Positions 26,799 through 33,805 of a stretch of DNA of 64,000 bases are shown here, piece after piece. The stretch's first letter is position 1. The number at the start of each line of letters is the position of its first letter. A program made the translations under genes and the position numbers. The stretch is from DASXYG01 sp036502625 (lineage in GTDB: Bacteria > Actinomycetota > Actinomycetes > Streptosporangiales > Streptosporangiaceae), in assembly GCA_036502625.1 (NCBI GenBank), contig DASXYG010000002.1, forward strand, positions 62,001 through 126,000. The letters are read 5' to 3'. The notes beneath the pieces were generated by a model. The model was given only the letters and a program-made list of their open reading frames with translations, made no database searches and was not told the origin of the DNA.

Positions 26799-27183
26799 AT
26801 CGCTGGTCGGGCTGGTGCTCGTCTCGCACAGCAGGGTGCTCGCCGAGGGCACGGCCGACCTCGCCAGGGAGATCGGCGTGGGCCGCATCGCGGTCGTGCC
26901 CGCGGGCGGCGACGTCGACGGCGGGCTCGGCACGTCGTTCGAGTTCGTCGAGCGGGCCGTGGAGGCCGCCGACCGGGGCGCCGGCGCCGTACTGATCGCC
27001 GACATCGGCAGCTCCGTGCTGACCGCGCGTACGTACATCGCGGAGACCGAGCGCTCGGTGCGCTTCGCCGACGCGCCGTTCGTCGAGGGCGCGGTGGCTG
27101 CCGCGGCGGCGGCGGCCACCGGCGCCGGGCTTGACGCGGTCGCCGACGCCGCACGCGAGGCGTACAGCCATCGCAAGACCTGA
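26788..27183 (+). CDS. dhaM: DhaM EIIA-type phosphotransferase subunit
   Basis: 131 residues, a lone mannose-type EIIA domain. The phospho-histidine is His14 in LVLVSHSR. GGDVDGGLGTS and LIADIGSSVLT are typical. It takes phosphate from the PTS protein HPr and passes it to DhaL-bound ADP; it lacks the HPr and EI-like domains of the E. coli protein. A second ATG at 26791 could be the true start. No transporter or DhaR/DhaS-type regulator is adjacent. Confidence 0.92.
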   Translation: MMAESLVGLVLVSHSRVLAEGTADLAREIGVGRIAVVPAGGDVDGGLGTSFEFVERAVEAADRGAGAVLIADIGSSVLTARTYIAETERSVRFADAPFVEGAVAAAAAAATGAGLDAVADAAREAYSHRKT

Positions 27184-27199
27184 CGTACCGGCGCCATGT

Positions 27200-27253
27200 C
27201 GTTAGTCTAGCGAAAGATCTCTGGCGTAAACTCGTTAGCCACGCGAAACATCT
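27200..27253 (+). promoter_or_regulatory. Two direct repeats flanking the MFS promoter
   Basis: A 21-bp element matching CGTTAG-N4-GCGAAA-N-ATCT occurs at 27200-27220 and 27233-27253 (17 of 21 identical), 33 bp apart, or three helical turns. A TAAACT -10 candidate (27227-27232) lies between them. A repressor binding both would cover the -35 and start regions. The regulator is not visible nearby. Confidence 0.6.
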
Positions 27254-27270
27254 CACCCCCTGGAGGGTGC

Positions 27271-28971
27271 GTGGCGATCGACCAGAGCACGGCGACCGGT
27301 CCCCGGGCCGGCGCCTCGGACCGGTACAAATGGATCGCTCTCAGCAATACGACGGTGGGCGTGCTCCTCGCCACCATCGACTCGTCGATCATGCTGATCG
27401 CGATGCCGGACATCTTCCGCGGCATCCACCTGGACCCGCTGGTCCCGGAGAACAGCTTCTACCTGCTGTGGATGATCCTCGGCTACCTCGTGACCAGCAG
27501 CGTCCTGGTCGTCAGCCTCGGCCGGCTCGGCGACCTCTTCGGGCGTGTACGGATGTACAACCTCGGCTTCGTGGTCTACACGTTCGCGTCCCTGATGCTC
27601 ACCGTCGACTGGATGGTCGGCCGTCCCGGCGCCGTCTGGCTGCTGGTCTGGCGCGTCGTGCAGGGCGTCGGCGGTGCGTTCCTCGTCGGCAACTCGGCGG
27701 CCATCCTCACCGACGCGTTCCCGTCCCACCAGCGCGGGCTCGCGCTGGGCATCAACAACGTCGCCGGCATCAGCGGCACGTTCATCGGCCTGATCCTCGG
27801 CGGGCTGCTCGCGCCGATCAACTGGCGGCTGGTCTTCCTGATCTCCGTGCCGCTCGGCCTGTTCGGCACCGTGTGGGCCTACCTCAAGCTGCGCGACCAG
27901 GGCCAGCGCCGCCGTGAGCCGATCGACTGGCTGGGCAACGTCACGTTCGCCGTCGGGCTAATCCTGGTGATGATCGGCATCACGAGCGGCATCCGGCCGT
28001 ACGGGAACAGCGCCATGGGGTGGGGCAGCCCGCTCGTGATCATCTCGCTGGCCGTCGGCATCGTGCTGCTCGCCGCGTTCGTGGTGATCGAGTCGCGGGT
28101 GACCCATCCGATGTTCCGGATACCGCTGTTCCGAATACGCGCGTTCACGTTCGGCACGCTGTCGACGTTCCTGTCGGCCGTCGGGCGCGGCGGGCTGATG
28201 TTCATGCTGATCATCTGGCTGCAGGGCATCTGGCTGCCGCTGCACGGCTACAGCTTCGAGTCGACGCCGCTGTGGGCCGGCATCTACATGCTGCCGCTGA
28301 CGGTGGGGTTCCTCACCGCGGGACCGGTGTCCGGCTACCTCTCCGACCGCTTCGGGCCGCGGTGGTTCGCGACCGGCGGCATGGTGGGCGCCGCGGTGAG
28401 CTTCGTCCTGCTCGAACTGCTGCCGATCGACTTCCCGTACCCGCTGTTCGCGCTGATCCTCTTCCTCAACGGGCTGTCGATGGGCTGCTTCGCGTCGCCC
28501 AACCGCGCCGCCGTGATGAACAGCCTCCCCGCGCAGCACCGCGGCGCGGGCGGCGGCATGAACTCCACGTTCCAGAACTCCGCGCAGGTGTTCTCCGTGG
28601 GCACGTTCTTCTCGCTGATGATCGCCGGGCTGGCCGCGGTCCTGCCGCACACCATGCTGTCCGGGCTGACCGCGCACGGCGTGCCGACGGATGTGGCGCA
28701 GTCCGTGGCGAACCTCCCGCCGGTGTCGATCCTGTTCGCCGCGTTCCTCGGCTACAACCCGGTCCAGCACCTCGTCGGGCAGCACGTCCTGCACAACCTG
28801 CCGCACGGCCAGGCCGCCATCCTGACCGGGCGCGAGTTCTTCCCGAACCTCATCTCGGGCCCGTTCGACTCGGGCCTGCACATCGCGTTCGCGTTCGCGA
28901 TCGGCGCGTGCCTGGTAGCCGCCGTCGCCTCGTGGTCGCGCGGCAGCAAGTACGTCGCGGAAGATCGTTAG
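27271..28971 (+). CDS. MFS transporter, DHA2 (14-helix) drug-exporter type
   Basis: 566 residues with about 14 membrane helices. Helix 1 has LLATIDSSIMLIAMPDI, the DHA2/EmrB signature; GRLGDLFGRVRMY is the loop 2-3 motif A, and WRVVQGVGGAFLVGNSAAILTD the motif B/C region (shortened when quoted: VQGVGGAFLVGN). GTG 27271 follows GGAGGG. It probably exports a lipophilic compound by proton antiport. The flanking operator-like repeats suggest it is induced. Confidence 0.88.
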   Translation: MAIDQSTATGPRAGASDRYKWIALSNTTVGVLLATIDSSIMLIAMPDIFRGIHLDPLVPENSFYLLWMILGYLVTSSVLVVSLGRLGDLFGRVRMYNLGFVVYTFASLMLTVDWMVGRPGAVWLLVWRVVQGVGGAFLVGNSAAILTDAFPSHQRGLALGINNVAGISGTFIGLILGGLLAPINWRLVFLISVPLGLFGTVWAYLKLRDQGQRRREPIDWLGNVTFAVGLILVMIGITSGIRPYGNSAMGWGSPLVIISLAVGIVLLAAFVVIESRVTHPMFRIPLFRIRAFTFGTLSTFLSAVGRGGLMFMLIIWLQGIWLPLHGYSFESTPLWAGIYMLPLTVGFLTAGPVSGYLSDRFGPRWFATGGMVGAAVSFVLLELLPIDFPYPLFALILFLNGLSMGCFASPNRAAVMNSLPAQHRGAGGGMNSTFQNSAQVFSVGTFFSLMIAGLAAVLPHTMLSGLTAHGVPTDVAQSVANLPPVSILFAAFLGYNPVQHLVGQHVLHNLPHGQAAILTGREFFPNLISGPFDSGLHIAFAFAIGACLVAAVASWSRGSKYVAEDR

Positions 28972-29061
28972 CAGAACAAAGGTTGGCGCGTTCCATTTGT
29001 CCTACTCGGCCGGTATATGTGAAGGGTTGCCCGTACGGCCTAGGTGAGGGGACCCGAACGC

Positions 29062-30327
29062 GTGGTGAAGCCGTTGGAACGGACCGATGCCCCCGTTCCC
29101 GATGTCGAAGCAGCCCAGCGGCACACCCTGCGCACCCTGGTCGTGGCGCAGATCATCGGCGGCGTCGGCATCGGGTCGGCGCTGTCGGTGGGCGCCGTGC
29201 TCGCCTTGGAGCTGTCCGGGTCGCAGTCGTGGGCGGGCATGGCCACCACCATGACCACGCTCGGCGCGGCCGTCTGCGCGCTGCCGCTCGCGCGCATGGC
29301 CGCGCGCCGCGGGCGCCGGGTCTCCCTCGGCTTCGGGTGGGCGCTCGCGTCGGTGGGCGGGCTCGTGGTGATCGCCGCGGCCGCGGCGCGGATGTTCCCG
29401 CTGATGCTCTTCGGCATGGCGCTGTTCGGCTCCGGGTCGGCCACCAACCTCCAGTCGCGCTTCACCGCCACCGACCTCGCCCGGCCCGACAAGCGCGCGC
29501 GTGACCTCTCGATGGTCGTCTGGGCCACCACGATCGGCTCCGTGCTCGGCCCGAACCTCAACGAGCCCGGCGCCGTGGTGGCCCACGTGCTTGGCATCCC
29601 CGTGCTGGCCGGCCCGTTCGCCATCTCCACGGCCGCGTTCGTGCTGTCCGGCCTGTTCATGTGGTGGCGGCTGCGGCCCGACCCGCTGCTCACGGCCCAG
29701 CGCGTACGGAACGCGGCGGGCGCGGGAACCACCGGCCCGCCGCCGCTGCGCGCCGCGTTCGACGCCATCCGCCGCTCGCGTGGGGCCACGCTCGCCCTGG
29801 TCACGGTCGCGCTGAGCCACGCGATCATGGTCTCGGTGATGGCCATGACCCCGGTCCACATGAAGGGCCACGGCGCCACGCTGACGATCGTCGGGCTGAC
29901 CATCAGCGTCCACATCGCCGGCATGTACGCCCTGTCGCCCCTGGTCGGCTGGCTGTCCGACCGCCTCGGCCGCATCACGATCATCCTCGTCGGCCAGGGC
30001 ATCATGGTGGTCGCCGTGATCACCGCGGGCACCGCCGCGATGTCCGACACCCAGGTCGCCGTCGGCATGATCCTCATCGGCCTCGGCTGGTCCTGCGGCA
30101 CCGTCTCGGGCGCCACCCTCCTGGCGGAGTCCGTCGACCCCGCCGACCGCCCCGGCGCCCAGGGCTTCTCCGACCTCCTGATGAACCTCATGGGCGCGGT
30201 GGGCGGCGGCCTGTCCGGCGTGATCCTCGGCGTCATCGGCTTCCCGGGCCTGAACGCGGTAGCGGGTCTCCTGGTCATCCCGGTCATCGCCCTGTCCGTA
30301 CGCCGCCTGACCACCCGCACGGCCTGA
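29062..30327 (+). CDS. MFS transporter, 12-helix
   Basis: 421 residues from GTG 29062; a GTG at 29044 would add 6 residues and is possible. About 12 helices, with motif A-like RMAARRGRRVSLG and, in the second half, LVGWLSDRLGRITIILVG. The substrate cannot be inferred. It follows the DHA2 gene on the same strand after 90 bp containing its own TATATG -10-like box, so it may be separately expressed. Confidence 0.85.
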   Translation: MVKPLERTDAPVPDVEAAQRHTLRTLVVAQIIGGVGIGSALSVGAVLALELSGSQSWAGMATTMTTLGAAVCALPLARMAARRGRRVSLGFGWALASVGGLVVIAAAAARMFPLMLFGMALFGSGSATNLQSRFTATDLARPDKRARDLSMVVWATTIGSVLGPNLNEPGAVVAHVLGIPVLAGPFAISTAAFVLSGLFMWWRLRPDPLLTAQRVRNAAGAGTTGPPPLRAAFDAIRRSRGATLALVTVALSHAIMVSVMAMTPVHMKGHGATLTIVGLTISVHIAGMYALSPLVGWLSDRLGRITIILVGQGIMVVAVITAGTAAMSDTQVAVGMILIGLGWSCGTVSGATLLAESVDPADRPGAQGFSDLLMNLMGAVGGGLSGVILGVIGFPGLNAVAGLLVIPVIALSVRRLTTRTA

Positions 30328-30404
30328 TCCTGCCACCGCCCACCGCTCCCGCCGTGCACACGTGACGATGGCGGAACCGGTAGTCGACACCGCTCGCCGG
30401 CGTC

Positions 30405-30629
30405 GTGGCCGTCAGCGTGGCCCGGCGCTTCGCCCGTACGACCGCGGAGTTCCGCGCCGCCACGGCGTACTGGGCGGCCATGGCGCGTGATGTGCGGACC
30501 GGTGACCGTACGGACTTCGACGTCGACCTGGGCCGTTACGACATGGCGACGGGGGCGTTCCAGGCCGGCGCGATCAGCCTCGGCATGGGCTCGTGCGGGG
30601 TTCACGGGTTCGTCGGGACGTGGGCCTGA
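30405..30629 (+). CDS. Small hypothetical protein or gene remnant
   Basis: 74 residues from GTG 30405. Third codon positions are almost all G or C, as in real genes here, and the sequence (TDFDVDLGRYDMATGAFQAG) looks protein-like. There is no ribosome site, and an in-frame TAG lies just upstream, so this may be the 3' end of a decayed gene. No family recognised. The rest of the gap 30328-30654 holds nothing else I can name. Confidence 0.35.
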   Translation: MAVSVARRFARTTAEFRAATAYWAAMARDVRTGDRTDFDVDLGRYDMATGAFQAGAISLGMGSCGVHGFVGTWA

Positions 30630-30641
30630 CCGGGGGCTGGT

Positions 30642-30647
30642 TACCGT
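30642..30647 (+). promoter_or_regulatory. -10 box of a likely leaderless gene
   Basis: TACCGT, 7 nt before the ATG at 30655. No ribosome site. Confidence 0.45.
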
Positions 30648-30654
30648 GGTTCGT

Positions 30655-31281
30655 ATGAGCATGGCGGTGGATCATCTGGTGCTGGCGGCGCCGGAGCTCG
30701 GTGCCGGGGTGGAGCTGGTGGCGCGGGCGACCGGGGTGCGGCCCGTCGCGGGCGGGGCGCATCCGGGGCTGGGGACGCGGAACGCGCTGATGGGGCTGGG
30801 CGAGGGGACGTACCTCGAGGTCATCGGGCCGGACCCGGAGCAGCCCGAGCCGGATGGCGCGCGGCCGTTCCTGGTGGACGCGTTGGACGCACCGCGGCTC
30901 GTCACGTACGCCTGCCGGCCCGATGACCTGGACGCCTCCGTGGCCGCCGCGCGTGCGGCGGGGGTGAACCTCGGGGAGCCGCGGTGGATGAGCCGCGCCC
31001 GGCCCGACGGGGTGGAGCTGCGGTGGCGGCTGACGCCGCCGGACATGCTGATGTTCGACGGGCTCGTGCCGTTCCTCATCGACTGGGGCGGCACCGCGTC
31101 CCCGGCCGCGAGCGCGCCCGGCGGATGCCGCCTGACGGGGCTGCGCGCCTGGCACCCGAGGCCGGAGGCCGTACGGGCCGCGCTGGCCACCCTCGGCGTC
31201 GCGCTGGAGGTCCAGCAGGCGGACACCCCCGCCCTGGCCGCGACGCTCGACACCCCGAACGGCCCCGTCGAGCTGCGGTGA
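30655..31281 (+). CDS. VOC-fold (glyoxalase-like) protein
   Basis: 208 residues, Glyoxalase_3-type: MAVDHLVLAAPELGAGVELV begins the first beta-alpha-beta-beta-beta unit, NALMGLGEGTYLEVIGPDP carries the usual metal-side Glu, and a second half starts near GGCRLTGLRAWHP. It is cytoplasmic and the substrate is unknown. A TACCGT box upstream suggests a leaderless start. Degenerate copies of its 3' end follow the stop. Confidence 0.85.
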   Translation: MSMAVDHLVLAAPELGAGVELVARATGVRPVAGGAHPGLGTRNALMGLGEGTYLEVIGPDPEQPEPDGARPFLVDALDAPRLVTYACRPDDLDASVAAARAAGVNLGEPRWMSRARPDGVELRWRLTPPDMLMFDGLVPFLIDWGGTASPAASAPGGCRLTGLRAWHPRPEAVRAALATLGVALEVQQADTPALAATLDTPNGPVELR

Positions 31282-31434
31282 ACGCCGTGCTCGGCGTCGT
31301 AGAGCTGTGCTGACCGCCGCACTCGGCCCCGTCGAGCTGCGCTGACGTCCCCGTACGGCCTCCGTGGGGACCGCCGCACTCGCCCCGTCGAGCTGCGCTG
31401 ACGTCCCCGTGCGGCCGCCGTGGGCCGTACGGGA
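31262..31434 (+). repeat. Tandem copies of the VOC gene 3' end
   Basis: The segment CCCCGTCGAGCTGCG-TGA at the end of the VOC gene recurs downstream at about 31295 (diverged), 31327 and 31383. The last two copies lie in a 57-bp tandem unit (31321-31377 and 31378-31434) with one deleted G. This fits replication slippage, not a functional array. Confidence 0.7.
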
Positions 31435-31481
31435 AGCCGTGGCGGGGTGGCGTACGGCTGCGATCTGTCGGTGGTGGCCCA

Positions 31482-31487
31482 TAGGCT
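31482..31487 (+). promoter_or_regulatory. -10 box before pcrA
   Basis: TAGGCT, then GGAAGG, then the GTG at 31494. The 6-nt spacing fits a leaderless mRNA; GGAAGG is too close to act as a ribosome site. Confidence 0.45.
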
Positions 31488-31493
31488 GGAAGG

Positions 31494-33740
31494 GTGTCCG
31501 ATTCCCTCCTCGACGGCCTGAACCCGCAGCAGCGGGCCGCGGTGACGCACGACTCCGGTCCGCTGCTCATCGTGGCCGGCGCCGGGTCCGGCAAGACGCG
31601 CGTCCTGACCCACCGCATCGCCTACCTGCTCGACGAGCGCGAGGTCTCGCCCGGGCAGATCCTGGCGATCACGTTCACGAACAAGGCCGCCGGGGAGATG
31701 AAGGAACGCGTCGGGGCGCTGGTGGGCCCCCGTGCGCGCGCCATGTGGGTCATGACGTTCCACTCCGCCTGCGTGCGCATCATGCGCCGCGAGGCGAAGC
31801 GGCTCGGATACCCGACGAGCTTCTCCATCTACGACCAGGCCGACGCGCAGCGGCTGATGGCGCTGGTCTGCCGCGAGCTCGACCTCGACCCCAAGCGCTA
31901 CCCGCCGAAGTCGTTCGCGGCGCAGGTCAGCAACATGAAGAACGAGCTGATCGACTACGAGACCGCCAAGGCGCGCGCGAACACCCACATGGAGCGCACC
32001 CTCGCCGAGGCGTACGAGATGTACCAGGCGCGGCTCCACCAGGCCGGCGCGGTCGACTTCGACGACCTGATCATGCTCACGGTCACGCTGTTCCAGGTCT
32101 TCCCCGACGTCGCGGAACACTACAGGCGCCGCTTCCGCCACGTCCTCGTCGACGAGTACCAGGACACCAACCACGCGCAGTACATCCTGATCAGGGAGCT
32201 GGTCGGCCGTCAGGAGGCGCGCACTGCCGACGGCGACCTCGTCCGCGAGGGCTCCGAGGTGCCGCCGGCCGACCTCTGCGTCGTCGGCGACGCCGACCAG
32301 TCGATCTACGCCTTCCGCGGCGCCACGATCCGCAACATCCTGGAGTTCGAGCGCGACTACCCCGACGCCCGGGTGATCCTGCTGGAGCAGAACTACCGCT
32401 CCACGCAGAACATCCTGTCCGCGGCGAACGCCCTGATCTCGCGCAACAGCGACCGCAAGCCCAAGAACCTCTGGACCGACGCCGGCAGCGGCCCCCTGAT
32501 CAGCGGCTACATAGCCGACACGGAGCACGACGAGGCCCAGTTCGTCGCCGAGGAGGTCGACCGGCTGACCGACGAGGGCGCCTGCAAGCCCAGCGACGTC
32601 GCGGTCTTCTACCGTACGAACGCGCAGTCCCGCGTGTTCGAGGAGATCTTCATCCGCGTCGGCCTGCCGTACAAGGTGATCGGCGGCGTGCGGTTCTACG
32701 AGCGCCGCGAGGTCCGCGACCTCCTGGCGTACCTCCGCGTGCTGTCCAACCCGGCCGACACGGTGTCGATGCGGCGCATCCTGAACGTACCGAAGCGCGG
32801 CATCGGCGACCGCGCGGAGGCGTGCGTCGAGGCGCTGGCCTCGCGCGAGCGCATCACCTTCGCCGAGGCCCTGCGCCGCGCCGACGACGCCCCCGGCATC
32901 GCCACCCGCTCGCTGAACTCCATCCGCGAGTTCGTCGCGGTCATGGACGAGCTCGGCGGCCTGGCCGACTCCGGAATGCCGCCGGCCGACCTCGCCGAGG
33001 CCATCCTGGAGCGTACGGGCTACCTCGCGGAGCTGACCGAGTCGCGCGACCCGCAGGACGAAAGCCGCGTCGACAACCTGCACGAAATGGTCGCGGTCGC
33101 CCGAGAATACGAAGAGCGCGCCGCCGAGCGCGAGACCGATCCCACGCTCGTGGAGTTCCTGGAGCAGATCTCCCTGGTCGCCGACGCCGACCAGCTCCCC
33201 GCCGACGGCGAGGGCGACGGCGTGGTCACGCTCATGACGCTGCACACGGCGAAGGGCCTGGAGTTCCCCGTCGTGTTCCTGACCGGCATGGAAGACGGCG
33301 TGTTCCCGCACATGCGGTCGCTGGGCGACCCCAAGGCCCTGGAGGAGGAGCGCCGCCTGGCGTACGTCGGGATCACCCGCGCCCGCGAGCGCCTCTACCT
33401 CAGCCGCGCCACGATGCGCAGCGCCTGGGGCGCCCCGGCGTACAACCCGCCGTCCCGCTTCCTCGACGAACTGCCCACCGACCTCACGGAGTGGAAGAAG
33501 GCCGAGCACGCCGACGCCCCCGCGTGGTCGCGCCCCGGGCCGCGCCGGGGCCCGGCCAAGCCGTCGAAGCCCATCCCCAGCCTCTCCGGGGGCGACAAGG
33601 TGACCCACGACGCGTACGGCCTCGGCACGGTCGTGACGGTCGACGGCGCGGGCGAGAAGTCCATCGCCTCGGTCGACTTCGGCGGCGAGACCGGCGTGAA
33701 GCGGCTCATCCTCGCGCACGCCCCCATCGAGAAGCTGTAG
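31494..33740 (+). CDS. pcrA: UvrD/PcrA-type DNA helicase
   Basis: 748 residues, superfamily 1A 3'-5' helicase. Walker A GAGSGKT is at 29-35, motif II DEYQDTN near 219, motif III GDADQSIYAFRGA, motif IV NYRS, motif V TLHTAKGLEF and motif VI AYVGITRARE. The C-terminal 60 residues (GDKVTHDAYGLGTVVTVDG) form the Tudor-like RNA-polymerase-binding domain. It acts in nucleotide excision repair and replication restart. It corresponds in position to M. tuberculosis uvrD1 (from memory), upstream of sucCD. Confidence 0.95.
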   Translation: MSDSLLDGLNPQQRAAVTHDSGPLLIVAGAGSGKTRVLTHRIAYLLDEREVSPGQILAITFTNKAAGEMKERVGALVGPRARAMWVMTFHSACVRIMRREAKRLGYPTSFSIYDQADAQRLMALVCRELDLDPKRYPPKSFAAQVSNMKNELIDYETAKARANTHMERTLAEAYEMYQARLHQAGAVDFDDLIMLTVTLFQVFPDVAEHYRRRFRHVLVDEYQDTNHAQYILIRELVGRQEARTADGDLVREGSEVPPADLCVVGDADQSIYAFRGATIRNILEFERDYPDARVILLEQNYRSTQNILSAANALISRNSDRKPKNLWTDAGSGPLISGYIADTEHDEAQFVAEEVDRLTDEGACKPSDVAVFYRTNAQSRVFEEIFIRVGLPYKVIGGVRFYERREVRDLLAYLRVLSNPADTVSMRRILNVPKRGIGDRAEACVEALASRERITFAEALRRADDAPGIATRSLNSIREFVAVMDELGGLADSGMPPADLAEAILERTGYLAELTESRDPQDESRVDNLHEMVAVAREYEERAAERETDPTLVEFLEQISLVADADQLPADGEGDGVVTLMTLHTAKGLEFPVVFLTGMEDGVFPHMRSLGDPKALEEERRLAYVGITRARERLYLSRATMRSAWGAPAYNPPSRFLDELPTDLTEWKKAEHADAPAWSRPGPRRGPAKPSKPIPSLSGGDKVTHDAYGLGTVVTVDGAGEKSIASVDFGGETGVKRLILAHAPIEKL

Positions 33741-33753
33741 CGGCGAAATGAGA

Positions 33754-33778
33754 GGCGCCCGCCGGTCCGGCGGACGCC
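33754..33778. terminator. Bidirectional terminator between convergent genes
   Basis: An 11-bp stem with one mismatch (GGCGCCCGCCG / CGGCGGACGCC) and a GTC loop, midway between the pcrA stop and the toxin stop. Confidence 0.65.
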
Positions 33779-33805
33779 CCCCATCGGGCCGATCAGGTCA
33801 TCCGG

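Noticed and set aside
30672..33719. 1015-residue minus-strand frame opposite pcrA
   Set aside because: Shadow of pcrA; all helicase motifs are on the plus strand.
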